Origin: Marinobacter lipolyticus SM19
GTDB taxonomy: Bacteria; Pseudomonadota; Gammaproteobacteria; Pseudomonadales; Oleiphilaceae
NCBI RefSeq assembly: GCF_000397065.2
Contig: NZ_KE007317.1
Location: 624,233 to 688,232 of the forward strand
Reading direction: 5' to 3'
DNA length: 64,000 bases
Shown here: positions 9,734-18,988 of the stretch, piece by piece
Layout: the number at the start of each line of letters is the position of its first letter
Position numbering within the stretch: the first letter of the stretch is position 1
Position numbers and translations under genes: made by a program
The notes under the pieces: generated by a model
What the model was told of the DNA's origin: nothing
Databases searched by the model: none
Seen by the model: the letters and a program-made list of their open reading frames with translations, nothing else

Positions 9734-11359
9734 TCAGAACTTTGTCCGGAAACTGAGGCCCGCCATCACGACACGCAGTGAAGTTTTCACATCCAGCCCA
9801 GCGTACGGGTTGTAGATGATATTGGTTATATTGTCACAGTTAATGTTGCAACTGGTATCCGCCGGAATGGTCTCAACGGAGTGCAGGTAACTCAGGTTCA
9901 TATCAATTTCGGTGTCCTTGTCCCACCGGTACCCCATACCAATGCTATACAGGTTAGCGCCCCCAAACGGCGCCATGATGGATCGTTGGTCATCCGGGAT
10001 CACCGAATCACGGATCTCCACCCCGGCCCGCAGGTCCAGGCGGGATGAGGCATGGAACTCCAGCCCAAACGCCCAGTTCCACTGATCCGTGAAGCCAAGG
10101 GGCAGCCGCAGGGTATTCGGCGTCGCATTATCCGGAGACAGGATGCGTGCCGCGTTGAGGAATTCCAGGTTGCGGTCAAAGCGGAAAACGAACGCATCCC
10201 ACTGTTTGTAGTCGGTCCAGCCCGCATCCACATTCACCGTCAGCTTCGGATGGACGTCCACGCTGATACCGGTCTGGAAGTGCTGAGGATACACCAGATC
10301 CATGCTTACGTTACCGGCCTCACGGGGGGCACCTGACGGCAAGCTGAGAATGGCGGAGGTAATCGCCCCCAGTACCGAGCCATTCACACTCTGCCAGAAA
10401 CCCGACCAGTCATCAGTGTACTCAATCTCGAAGGTACCCTTGAGATTCATGTCCGCTTCGGAGGTGTAACTCGCACCCCAACTAAACCAGTGGGTCGGCT
10501 CCCACATCACCCCGAGTGTATAAGTGGGAGACAGAGTATCCTGAACATCAATGCTCAAGGCACCAATGTCATCCCAGGGACCTACGTTACCGCCACATAA
10601 CGCCAGCCATGGCTGCAATGGTTCATCACCGCTCTCGCAGTTAAAGGCGTCCTGGAGCACTTCCGCGACACCCAGCAGCATATTGGGTGCACGCATGTAC
10701 TGGTCTGCAGCAATCCCCATGTGGGACAGGTGAATCCCTGCGCCTACGGACCATTCGTCATTGATCTCGTATCCAACGGTGGGGGCCAGGTAGGTGGTTC
10801 TCTGCAGTGCCGTCGCCTGGGGCTGATAGCGCCCCGGATCGTCCTTGTCCCGGTAAAAGCCGGCAGCCAGCGGCAGATAGAACGCATTACCGAAAGTCAG
10901 TTTTGACCCCGGAGGGTTAATGCTGATGCCGGCCGATGGCGCAATCGCCGGTCCCGGAGGAGCGCGTAAGATTCCATACCCCGGCAGGTACAACGCCACG
11001 TTATTGGTGTGACTGTGGCTATTGGCGACCGGATCCCGCTGTTCACCAGTGAGCGGGTCGGTCTCCAGACCATCAATGCCGAATATTTCATAGCCTTCCG
11101 GGGCATGAAAATCGGCATCGACATCGAGATAAACGCTCATCAGGTTGACTTCAAGCTGGCGTCCTTCCAGCTTGGTCAGCCCCGCCGGATTATAGTGAAT
11201 CGCCATGATGCCGGGCGGATCTGCCGTCACCGCGTTCCCCAGAGCCAGGGCCTTGGGGTGAATCGTCAGGTTCTGCGCGAGCTGGGCCTCGGCACCACAC
11301 GAGATGGTCGCGGCGATCACTGCGCCGAGAATCTGCCTGTTGTGGCTGGTCATTCCCAT
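9734..11359 (-). CDS. Outer membrane protein transport protein, FadL/OmpP1 family
   Basis: A 541-residue outer-membrane beta-barrel predicted to pass hydrophobic molecules. It has a signal peptide ending near CGAEA, the N-terminal family signature NPAGLTKLEGRQ following NAVTADPPGIMAIHY, alternating hydrophobic beta strands, and a C-terminal phenylalanine (RTKF) typical of barrels. It is longer than E. coli FadL (446), with extra acidic, cysteine-containing loops (CESGDEPLQPWLALCGG and CNINCDN). It sits 44 nt upstream of the MalM-like lipoprotein and 37 nt downstream of the next barrel. Confidence 0.85.
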   Translation of the reverse strand: MGMTSHNRQILGAVIAATISCGAEAQLAQNLTIHPKALALGNAVTADPPGIMAIHYNPAGLTKLEGRQLEVNLMSVYLDVDADFHAPEGYEIFGIDGLETDPLTGEQRDPVANSHSHTNNVALYLPGYGILRAPPGPAIAPSAGISINPPGSKLTFGNAFYLPLAAGFYRDKDDPGRYQPQATALQRTTYLAPTVGYEINDEWSVGAGIHLSHMGIAADQYMRAPNMLLGVAEVLQDAFNCESGDEPLQPWLALCGGNVGPWDDIGALSIDVQDTLSPTYTLGVMWEPTHWFSWGASYTSEADMNLKGTFEIEYTDDWSGFWQSVNGSVLGAITSAILSLPSGAPREAGNVSMDLVYPQHFQTGISVDVHPKLTVNVDAGWTDYKQWDAFVFRFDRNLEFLNAARILSPDNATPNTLRLPLGFTDQWNWAFGLEFHASSRLDLRAGVEIRDSVIPDDQRSIMAPFGGANLYSIGMGYRWDKDTEIDMNLSYLHSVETIPADTSCNINCDNITNIIYNPYAGLDVKTSLRVVMAGLSFRTKF

Positions 11360-11396
11360 GGAGTCTTCCCTTCCCGTAAAACGTCAGCGACTTCGA

Positions 11397-12407
11397 TCAC
11401 TCTTTGAGGCCGGAGAAATTAATGGGCAGGGACACGCCCAGAGAAAAGTCCGGGGCATCCTCAGTAAGGCCAATACCGAGGCTGGTGTTCACGATGGTGG
11501 TGTCGCTGACACGGGTGCCCAGTGAAAAACTGAGAAAACCGGTCATCTGGTCCTGGGCGACCGCCTGGTCCCCATTGGTGAACGTCAGGATGGTCTCGTC
11601 GCTGTAGCTGAGTTGTGCTGAAACACTGAGGGAAATGTCGTAGGACAATGAGTAGGCAAAACCGGCCGAACCTGACAGACCGAACCCGGGCTCGACTTTC
11701 TCCAGCAACCTCGCCCCCCGGACCTGCTGCAGGCCCGACTCGGTCACGTTATAGGTGGCGCTGAGGGAACCGAATATAACCACCGGATCTAGTACCTTCG
11801 ACAGGCTTGCTCCACCGCCAATCGAATAGTAGCCGCTGCCGGTGGAGAGCTGCTCATTGATGTCTATCTCGTAGGGACTAACACCGGTCTTGGAAGAAAG
11901 TGTGCCGAACAGAGTGGTGGACATCTTGCCGGGTACATAGGCAAATGGCTGCCAGCGGGCCGTAAAGGAGATATCCCCAAAATCGTAAACATTGAGTTCA
12001 TCCTGCGTGTCATACTTCACCACAAGCGGAACCCGTGTGCCCACTGTCAGGTTATCCAGAAGGCCATAGTCATAGGAGAAAGCATTGGTAAAGCTGTGGG
12101 TGGCCGAGGGCACCACATCCAGATTGCGAACCGAACCGTTGGTAATCGCCAGGTCCAGCCGCTGGTCCGCGGTGTAGCTGTAATCAAACGAATAATTCAG
12201 GGCATGGGAGCCTTTTTTCTGCAGGGAGTAATTTTTCTCAGACGCCTGAAAGACCTCTTCCAGTTGACGAGTGGAATCCTCATCACCTTCCTGTTTCGCC
12301 AGTGCTTCCCGTGCCTGGTCGACATTGTCTTCCTGTGCTGCAGCGACCCCAGGCACCAAGGCTGCTATTGAACAAAGGATAAAGCCTCGCGTAAACCAAC
12401 GATTCAT
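11397..12407 (-). CDS. Predicted outer-membrane beta-barrel protein
   Basis: A 336-residue protein with a signal peptide (cleavage after about residue 24, GVAAA), then a charged, probably helical segment (residues 25-60, QAREALAKQ...RQLEEVFQ) and about 270 residues of alternating beta-strand pattern (for example LNYSFDYSYTADQRLDLA). The helical N-terminus followed by a barrel, next to a C39 peptidase, recalls FapF of the Pseudomonas functional-amyloid operon, but I cannot show homology. No pathway is known. It is the second gene of the operon, 60 nt after the peptidase gene. Confidence 0.6.
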   Translation of the reverse strand: MNRWFTRGFILCSIAALVPGVAAAQEDNVDQAREALAKQEGDEDSTRQLEEVFQASEKNYSLQKKGSHALNYSFDYSYTADQRLDLAITNGSVRNLDVVPSATHSFTNAFSYDYGLLDNLTVGTRVPLVVKYDTQDELNVYDFGDISFTARWQPFAYVPGKMSTTLFGTLSSKTGVSPYEIDINEQLSTGSGYYSIGGGASLSKVLDPVVIFGSLSATYNVTESGLQQVRGARLLEKVEPGFGLSGSAGFAYSLSYDISLSVSAQLSYSDETILTFTNGDQAVAQDQMTGFLSFSLGTRVSDTTIVNTSLGIGLTEDAPDFSLGVSLPINFSGLKE

Positions 12408-12466
12408 CCTGACTCCCTTAATTCTGATTTTATTATTCCTGATTCCCGGAGGCTGAATCCGGGCGA

Positions 12467-13267
12467 TTAATTCCGGCGGTAGTGAAGCTGCTTACGCGTG
12501 TTTTCCACGCTGCCATCCGGGTTGTTCTTCTGGCGTTCAAGCAGGTTCTGAACACGCCTGGCGGTTGATTCATGGAACTCGGGTACTCGCTGTAGCGCCA
12601 GCAGGGTCATGGTCTGGTCATCGATGAAACGCAAGTCCTCTTCCTTGAGCTCCAGGTAATCCAGTGGCTGGTCACTGCCCGGAAACACAATGAACAACAC
12701 GTTGTCGTCCCACTTCTCCTCGAACTGCGCCAGGGTGAAGGAAATGTTCCCTACCGCCGGATCAGCGAGATAAACCCGGTCATCCCGGATAGCCCTGAGC
12801 ACAACAAAATGTTTGAAACCGGCGTGATGAATCGGGACGATGGCGGGGTGATCCAGGTCGATCAGATCTTCGATGCTGGCCTTGAATCCGCCGGAGGGAT
12901 ACCCCAGAGCCGTCACCAGGCGTTTCATGTCCAGCATGGAAAAGGCACGGCGCTGAACGATCCGTTCACTCTCCCCGTAATGAAGCAGACCTTCCATTAC
13001 CTGTCGCTCGTTCAGTGTCCGCCCCAGATAGAAGTTCAGCACGGTGGTCAGCGCAGCGCTGCCGCAACTGTAGTCGTATGCCTGGCGGACTATGTTGCGG
13101 AACTTCTGCTCTACCAGGGGTTCCACCCGGACATCCGAGCGCAGCTTGACCGGGCTGCTGTCGACATCCTGTTCGATGACTATCGCTCCCTTATCAAACG
13201 GCTCCACAACGGTTGCTTCCTGCACCATGGTGAAAGTAAGGATGGATCCGGCGAGCACCAGCAGCAT
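12467..13267 (-). CDS. C39 family cysteine peptidase (stand-alone, membrane-anchored)
   Basis: A 266-residue protein with an N-terminal hydrophobic anchor or signal (residues 1-15) and a C39 papain-like domain. The catalytic residues are visible: Cys68 in YDYSCGSAAL, His153 in FKHFVVL and Asp169 in LADPAVG. C39 domains usually cut double-glycine leaders inside ABC exporters; stand-alone periplasmic forms such as FapD accompany secretion or amyloid systems. No ABC domain is present here. The gene is first in the minus-strand operon and diverges from malT across a 259-nt gap. Confidence 0.82.
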   Translation of the reverse strand: MLLVLAGSILTFTMVQEATVVEPFDKGAIVIEQDVDSSPVKLRSDVRVEPLVEQKFRNIVRQAYDYSCGSAALTTVLNFYLGRTLNERQVMEGLLHYGESERIVQRRAFSMLDMKRLVTALGYPSGGFKASIEDLIDLDHPAIVPIHHAGFKHFVVLRAIRDDRVYLADPAVGNISFTLAQFEEKWDDNVLFIVFPGSDQPLDYLELKEEDLRFIDDQTMTLLALQRVPEFHESTARRVQNLLERQKNNPDGSVENTRKQLHYRRN

Positions 13268-13526
13268 GTCAGAAGAAGTCCCTGTTATTATTTGTCACGG
13301 TAATTCGCACGCATTATTGAGTTACATGTTGTTACGGTAAGATACCGAAAAGCCCCGGTGCTTAAAGATAACTGTGCCTCAAATCTATCGCTGCAGAAGA
13401 GGCCGTGGGGCAAGGTTTTGAGAACTGGTTCAAGGCATCGCCGCGAATCGGCTCAGAGTTGACGGCGGGACCGAAAGCCGGTATCAAACCTACTGAATTT
13501 GCCTGTAACCCAATTTGAAGATCCTG

Positions 13527-16283
13527 ATGACAACAACACTTAGCCCGGGTCACCTGACATTTATTGCTGCGAAGAATCAGCCTCCCCAGCCACCAACGGC
13601 ACTCCTCCCGAGAGAGAAGTTCAATGACCTGTTGCATGGACTTGCTCCCGTCAACCTGCTTCTGGTGCATGCGCCAGCCGGTTACGGCAAAACCACGACC
13701 ATGGCCGACCGACTCCGGGCACTGGAAGCCAGGGCTGCCTGGTATCGACTCGAGAGTGGAGACAATGATCCCGCCCGGTTTGCAGGCTACCTGGCTCAGG
13801 CACTAGAAGTGCAGGTGCCGGGATGTTGCCAGAGCACACTTGAAACACTGCAGAACGACGGCTATTCCAGCCTGGAATCGTTTCTGACCGATCTGCTCGC
13901 TGAGCTACCTCAAGACGACGAGCCGCTTTATGTTGTCCTTGATGACTATCACCTGATCACCAATCAGGACATCCACGACAGCCTCCGCTTCCTGCTTCGC
14001 CATATTCCCGCCTACCTGACCCTGGTGTTAATCAGCCGTACCATGCCACCAGTGGGCGTGGCTCAGCTACGAATGCAGGGACGTATGAGTGAGATAACCA
14101 CTCGCGATCTGGCTTTCGGCGCTGACGAAGCACAACAGTATTTTGAGAGCCGGCTGCCCTACGAGGTTTCCCGGGAAAGCATTGAACGTGCGGTAAGGCG
14201 TTCTGAAGGATGGATATCCGCATTTCAGCTGCTGTCCGCCTCGGCGGCCACCAGCATAGAGTTCAGTGACTTCGTAGACCAGTTGGCCCATGGCAACCAG
14301 TATATATTCGATTACTTTGACGAACTGCTTGGACAGGGGCTAACCGAGCAACAACGGACCTTCCTGTTGCGAACCAGCATTCTTGATCGATTCAATGCTG
14401 CCATGGTGATGCGGGTGATGAATGACAGCGATGGCCAGGCGCTGCTCAGCAGTCTCCTGGGCATGGGGCTGTTTATCACCCCTGTTGATAATTCAGCCCT
14501 CTGGTTCCGTTATCATCCGCTGTTTTCGGTGTATTTACGTCACCTGCTCAGCTGCACAACACAGGAAAACCAGCAGGAACTTCACCAGCGCGCCGTTGAT
14601 GCGTGGCTGGAACTGGATCATGCGGAGGAAGCAGCAAAACACGCCATTGCGGCGAAAGATGTCGACCGTATAACTCGGGTCCTGACCGCCCACGGCCGCA
14701 AATTCTTCACCGAGGGGCAATTTACCCTGCTGCAACGCTGCCTCGACACACTGCCCCAGGACATTATTGCGCAAGCCCCCACGTTGACACTGCTGCGAGC
14801 CTGGGTTGCCCAGGGGCAATACAAGTTTGATGAGGTGGAAAACTGGCTGTCAGCTGCGGAAGCCCGGTTACAGGCTTCCATGAATGACGACACCCAGCGC
14901 GCTATCGAAGGAGAATTCAGTGCCATTCGGGCCCAGGTTGCCATGAATTACGGGGACCATGAGCGAGCCCTGGTGCTGGCAACAGAGGCCATCAACCAGG
15001 AAGCCCGTTTCCTGCCCACTTCCCGGGTTGCGGCGGCGTCCGTGATCGGTGAAGCCCTGTTCGTGCAGGGGCAACTTGATGAAGCGTTGGCACGGATGCA
15101 GGATACCGAGCACCTGGCTCGCACTCACCACGCGCACCAGAACGTACTCTGGGCCCTGTGTCAGCAATCCGAGATCAGTGTGGCGATGGGGTTGCTGCAA
15201 AAGGCCTACAACATCCAGGAACGCGCGTTCCAGTATGCCGAAGAGAACCATCTCAATCACCTGCCCATTCTCGAGTTCCTGTTCCGTATCCGCAGCCAGA
15301 TCATGTGGGAATGGCATCACCTGGAGAGCGCTGAGCGCTGTGCGTTACAGGGGATTGAGATTCTGGAAGCACAGGGCGAGCGCTGGTATGTCCAGAGCCA
15401 CACATCCCTGGCCAAGGTCGCCCATGCCCGTGGCCGGCAAAGCCTGTGCGCCGACTACATCAGCCGGATCCAGAAAATGCTGGCAGCCGGAGACTATCAC
15501 CTGGATTGGGTCGCCAATGCCCATGCCACCATGCTGACGTATTGGGATGCCGTTCGTGACCATGATTCAATTCAGCGCTGGCTGACCATTGCCCCGCCCT
15601 GTGACCCGGCATCGGCCACCAACCATTTTCACCAGTGCAACGGTCGTAACCGGGCACGGGCATTAGTGAGTCTCGGGCAATATGAACTCGCCCTGCCATT
15701 ATTGGAATCACTGACAGAAGTGGCTGAGAGGATCGGCCTGAAGACCGATCTCAATCGCAACCACATTGCCCTCGCCTATCTTTTCTGGCAAATGGAGAAT
15801 CGGGATCAGGCTCTGGTCCACATGAAAACCGCGCTGACCCTGGCCAGCACCACTGGCGCAGTCGGCAGTTTTCTGCGCATGGGTAAAGTACTGATTGTTA
15901 TCCTGAAAGCACTGATCAATGAAGGTGCCATTGATGGCATGGAATTACAACGCGCGGAACGATTGATTCAACTGGCACAACAGCAACGGGATTTTAGCCG
16001 TGCGATTCGTATCTCACTGGATGAGGCCATTATCCAGGACATCATCGATCGTCCGGATGTACCAGAGCTGATCCGCACATCTCCCCTCACCCGCAGGGAA
16101 TGGCAGATCCTGAGCCTGATTCATGCCGGCCTGTCCAACGACCAGATCGCGGAACACCTGAAGGTGGCGTCCACCACGGTGAAAACCCACATTCGCAGCC
16201 TGTACCAGAAACAGAACATCAGTCACCGTGCAGAAGCCATCGAACTGGCTAAGGACCTTCTGAGCAAGATTCAGGGCGAATAG
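13527..16283 (+). CDS. malT: Maltose regulon activator MalT (LuxR-type STAND ATPase)
   Basis: ATP- and maltotriose-dependent activator of maltodextrin genes. The protein (918 residues from this start) follows E. coli MalT closely: Walker A APAGYGKTTT near residue 51, DDYHLIT in the NTPase domain, helical TPR-like sensor repeats, and a C-terminal LuxR helix-turn-helix with PELIRTSPLTRREWQIL and STTVKTHIRSLYQK that is almost identical to MalT. ATG at 13527 is chosen because GAAG lies 6 nt before it; a TTG at 13515 would add four residues and has no ribosome site. Its likely targets are the mal genes 8-18 kb downstream. Confidence 0.9.
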   Translation: MTTTLSPGHLTFIAAKNQPPQPPTALLPREKFNDLLHGLAPVNLLLVHAPAGYGKTTTMADRLRALEARAAWYRLESGDNDPARFAGYLAQALEVQVPGCCQSTLETLQNDGYSSLESFLTDLLAELPQDDEPLYVVLDDYHLITNQDIHDSLRFLLRHIPAYLTLVLISRTMPPVGVAQLRMQGRMSEITTRDLAFGADEAQQYFESRLPYEVSRESIERAVRRSEGWISAFQLLSASAATSIEFSDFVDQLAHGNQYIFDYFDELLGQGLTEQQRTFLLRTSILDRFNAAMVMRVMNDSDGQALLSSLLGMGLFITPVDNSALWFRYHPLFSVYLRHLLSCTTQENQQELHQRAVDAWLELDHAEEAAKHAIAAKDVDRITRVLTAHGRKFFTEGQFTLLQRCLDTLPQDIIAQAPTLTLLRAWVAQGQYKFDEVENWLSAAEARLQASMNDDTQRAIEGEFSAIRAQVAMNYGDHERALVLATEAINQEARFLPTSRVAAASVIGEALFVQGQLDEALARMQDTEHLARTHHAHQNVLWALCQQSEISVAMGLLQKAYNIQERAFQYAEENHLNHLPILEFLFRIRSQIMWEWHHLESAERCALQGIEILEAQGERWYVQSHTSLAKVAHARGRQSLCADYISRIQKMLAAGDYHLDWVANAHATMLTYWDAVRDHDSIQRWLTIAPPCDPASATNHFHQCNGRNRARALVSLGQYELALPLLESLTEVAERIGLKTDLNRNHIALAYLFWQMENRDQALVHMKTALTLASTTGAVGSFLRMGKVLIVILKALINEGAIDGMELQRAERLIQLAQQQRDFSRAIRISLDEAIIQDIIDRPDVPELIRTSPLTRREWQILSLIHAGLSNDQIAEHLKVASTTVKTHIRSLYQKQNISHRAEAIELAKDLLSKIQGE

Positions 16284-16286
16284 GTA

Positions 16287-17747
16287 TTACAGGGTGAATA
16301 CCAGACCAAGCAACAGGTAACTGGCCAGGGTCACCACCAGTATGCCCATGATATTGAGCACAAACCCTGCGCGTATCATGTCCTGAATCTTCATGTGGCC
16401 ACTGGAGAACACAATGGCGTTTGGTGGCGTGGCCACTGGCATCATGAACGCGCAGCTCGCGGCAATCGCCGCCGGTACCGTCAGTAGCAGGGGTGACAGG
16501 TTCTGGGACATAGCCACTGCGCCAAGTAATGGCAGGAAAGCCGCGGCGGTGGCAGTGTTGCTGGTCACTTCCGTCAGGAAAATAATGACGCCGGCGACCA
16601 GGACAATCATCACAATGACAGGCAGATGACCGGCGATACTCAGGCTCTCGGCAATCCATTCGGCCAGTCCGGAACTGCTGATGACACCGGCCATCGCCAG
16701 GCCACCCCCGAACAGAAGTAACACGCCCCAGGGAATGTTCTGGGCGGTTTCCCAATCCAGCACGAATAGCCGCTCTTTCACATTTACAGGGATCAGAAAC
16801 ATGGCCACCGCTGCTGAAATAGCAATACCGGTATCACTGAGCCAGGGCATCAGGCTGTCCGACAACAACGGTCGGAAGATCCACGCAGCGGCAGTGAGTA
16901 TGAAAACCGTTGCAACCAGTTTCTCCCCTTTCTTCAGCGAGCCCAGGGCTGCCAGTTCATCATCAATCATGGTGCCGCTGTCACCTTGACTGGAAAGGCC
17001 AAAATCCTTCCGGGTCAACCACCACCAGGTCAACAGCAACATCAGCAAAGTGACCGGCACACCGATCAGCATCCACTGGGCAAATCCGATGGACACGCCC
17101 TGATTCTCACTGAGATAGGCGGCCAAAAGCGCATTGGGTGGGGTGCCGATGAGGGTGGCAATGCCGCCAATGCTTGCGGAGTACGCAATCGCCAGGAGAA
17201 GCGCTGTCGCATACCGGCGCTGCGCTTCTGGCTCTGAACTTCCCATCATCGCAATCACCGACAAACCAATGGGCAGCATCATGATGGATGTCGCCGTATT
17301 ACTGACCCACATGCTGAGGAAGGCCGTGGCAATCATGAACCCGGCAATCTGACGTTTGGGTTTATCCCCCACGGAACGCAGGGTCAGCAATGCGATTCGC
17401 CGGTGAAGGTTCCAGCGTTGCATTGCGAGACCCAGTGTAAAGCCACCCAGAAACAGGAAGATGATCGGGTTGGCATAAGGCGCGGTAGCTTCTTTGACCG
17501 AGCCCAACCCCAACGCCGGCACCAATACGATCGGCAGCAGTGCCGTGGCCGGGATGGGAATGGCTTCGGTGGACCACCAGGTTGCCATGAGCAACATCAG
17601 TCCGGCTGCAGCCCAGGCGGCGTTGTTCATTCCCTCCGGTGCCGGCAGCACAAGGGTGAGCAGCAGAAACAGCGGCCCCAGAAACAAGCCGATCATCTGA
17701 CTTTTGGGCAAACCCTCGTTTTGTTTTTGGATTTTCGACCGCATCAT
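16287..17747 (-). CDS. DASS/SLC13 family sodium:carboxylate symporter
   Basis: A 486-residue inner-membrane transporter with about 11-12 hydrophobic segments. It carries the DASS signatures WWSTEAIPIPATALLPIVL in the first third and the two SNT-type motifs MWVSNTATSIM and EVTSNTATAA that bind sodium and the carboxylate. Substrate is probably a C4-dicarboxylate or similar, but sulfate-type DASS members exist. The stop is 4 nt from the convergent malT stop. It is 10 nt downstream of the adaptor gene and may share its transcript. Confidence 0.88.
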   Translation of the reverse strand: MMRSKIQKQNEGLPKSQMIGLFLGPLFLLLTLVLPAPEGMNNAAWAAAGLMLLMATWWSTEAIPIPATALLPIVLVPALGLGSVKEATAPYANPIIFLFLGGFTLGLAMQRWNLHRRIALLTLRSVGDKPKRQIAGFMIATAFLSMWVSNTATSIMMLPIGLSVIAMMGSSEPEAQRRYATALLLAIAYSASIGGIATLIGTPPNALLAAYLSENQGVSIGFAQWMLIGVPVTLLMLLLTWWWLTRKDFGLSSQGDSGTMIDDELAALGSLKKGEKLVATVFILTAAAWIFRPLLSDSLMPWLSDTGIAISAAVAMFLIPVNVKERLFVLDWETAQNIPWGVLLLFGGGLAMAGVISSSGLAEWIAESLSIAGHLPVIVMIVLVAGVIIFLTEVTSNTATAAAFLPLLGAVAMSQNLSPLLLTVPAAIAASCAFMMPVATPPNAIVFSSGHMKIQDMIRAGFVLNIMGILVVTLASYLLLGLVFTL

Positions 17748-17756
17748 CTATTCCTC

Positions 17757-18968
17757 CTAGCGAGCTCTGACCCGGACTCCATCAGACAGTTGCCGGTCCG
17801 GATGCCTGACCAGCTGATCCCCCTCGTCGAGGCCGCGTTCTACGACGGTAAACAGTCCATTGCTCTCACCCGTCGCAATTGGGGTAATACGTGCTACCCC
17901 CTCGACCACACGAAATACAAAGGGCTCGCCGTTACGGCGAAACACCGCGGAGGCAGGGACGTTCAGCACGTCGTCGGATTGCCACAACAGAAATGAGGCA
18001 TCCACCCGATAGCCATCACCAAGCTCCTGCCATTCATCCCTTGCGCTGACAATGTCAGCCACCACCTGGACACGCTGCTCTTCCACCCCCAGTGCCGAGA
18101 TGTCCACGAATCCGACCGGCTCTATCCGTCGCACAACAGCCTCAAGCTCCGGCCCACCCCAACCGTCCAACCGTACCCGGCCGCCCGACTGTAACCGCAC
18201 TGCATCAAAGCTGAGTACATCGACCACCACTTCCAGAGCACCGGGATCGCCGACTTCAACAATGGCATCACCGGCCTGGACTACGCCCTCACTCTTGCGT
18301 AAAACGCCCAACACTGCGCCGTTTACGGGTGCACGAACCGCTACTCGTTCCACCGGGATTTCACCCGCTGATCGGGCGGCAGAAACGTCGAGGCGAGTAC
18401 GGGCCACTTCCAGCTCGTGAGCGACCACCTCTTCATCGAATCTGGCGGATCGCAGAATGGCGGCGGATCGAACCGCTGCAAGCTCCGCCTGCTGGACCCT
18501 CTCGGTGGAAACAAAGTCAGACCCTTTCAATGACTGTAGCCGTTCGAACTCCTTCTGGGCCAATTGCGCGTCCGCCTTTGCCGCAGCCACTTTCTGTCGT
18601 GCCGAATTCAGGGCTGAGTTTGCTGCCGCCAGCCGTGCCTGCGCTTCCGCCCGGCTGCGGGCATCAAGAACACTGGCTGGCATTGGTTCCACCTCTGTGA
18701 GCAATTCGCCGGGGATCACAGAATCACCGACTTCCAGCTCCACCCGGTGGAGGTAGCCCGCAACTGGCGAAGACACGACGTATCGGTCCCTGACACGGGT
18801 TTTTCCTTCTTCCGTAATGGTCACAGCCAGCGCCCCTCTTTCAACCTTGGCAAGATCGACCCAGACGGCATCGGGGCGCAGTGCAAGAGCGACTGCCCCC
18901 AGCGCCAGCAATCCCATCAAGCCCCAGAATACATACTTGCCGGAGCCCCTTTTTTTCGTCACCATCAT
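17757..18968 (-). CDS. HlyD/RND-type periplasmic adaptor of an ABC exporter
   Basis: A 404-residue membrane-fusion protein: one N-terminal helix (FWGLMGLLALGAVALAL), a barrel-sandwich part, a long alpha-helical hairpin (about residues 75-190, rich in Ala, Arg and Gln), and a C-terminal beta-barrel. The longer frame from 19040 would overlap the permease gene; the real start is one of two adjacent ATGs (18968, 18965) after an AAGGGG ribosome site, the second having the better 6-nt spacing. It completes an exporter with the FtsX-type permease and ATPase upstream. Confidence 0.85.
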   Translation of the reverse strand: MMVTKKRGSGKYVFWGLMGLLALGAVALALRPDAVWVDLAKVERGALAVTITEEGKTRVRDRYVVSSPVAGYLHRVELEVGDSVIPGELLTEVEPMPASVLDARSRAEAQARLAAANSALNSARQKVAAAKADAQLAQKEFERLQSLKGSDFVSTERVQQAELAAVRSAAILRSARFDEEVVAHELEVARTRLDVSAARSAGEIPVERVAVRAPVNGAVLGVLRKSEGVVQAGDAIVEVGDPGALEVVVDVLSFDAVRLQSGGRVRLDGWGGPELEAVVRRIEPVGFVDISALGVEEQRVQVVADIVSARDEWQELGDGYRVDASFLLWQSDDVLNVPASAVFRRNGEPFVFRVVEGVARITPIATGESNGLFTVVERGLDEGDQLVRHPDRQLSDGVRVRAR

Positions 18969-18988
18969 TAACCCCTTGCTGAACAGCC

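Noticed and set aside
11397..13267. Calling the barrel and peptidase FapF and FapD
   Set aside because: Only the general plan is similar; no amyloid subunits are present and homology cannot be shown by eye.
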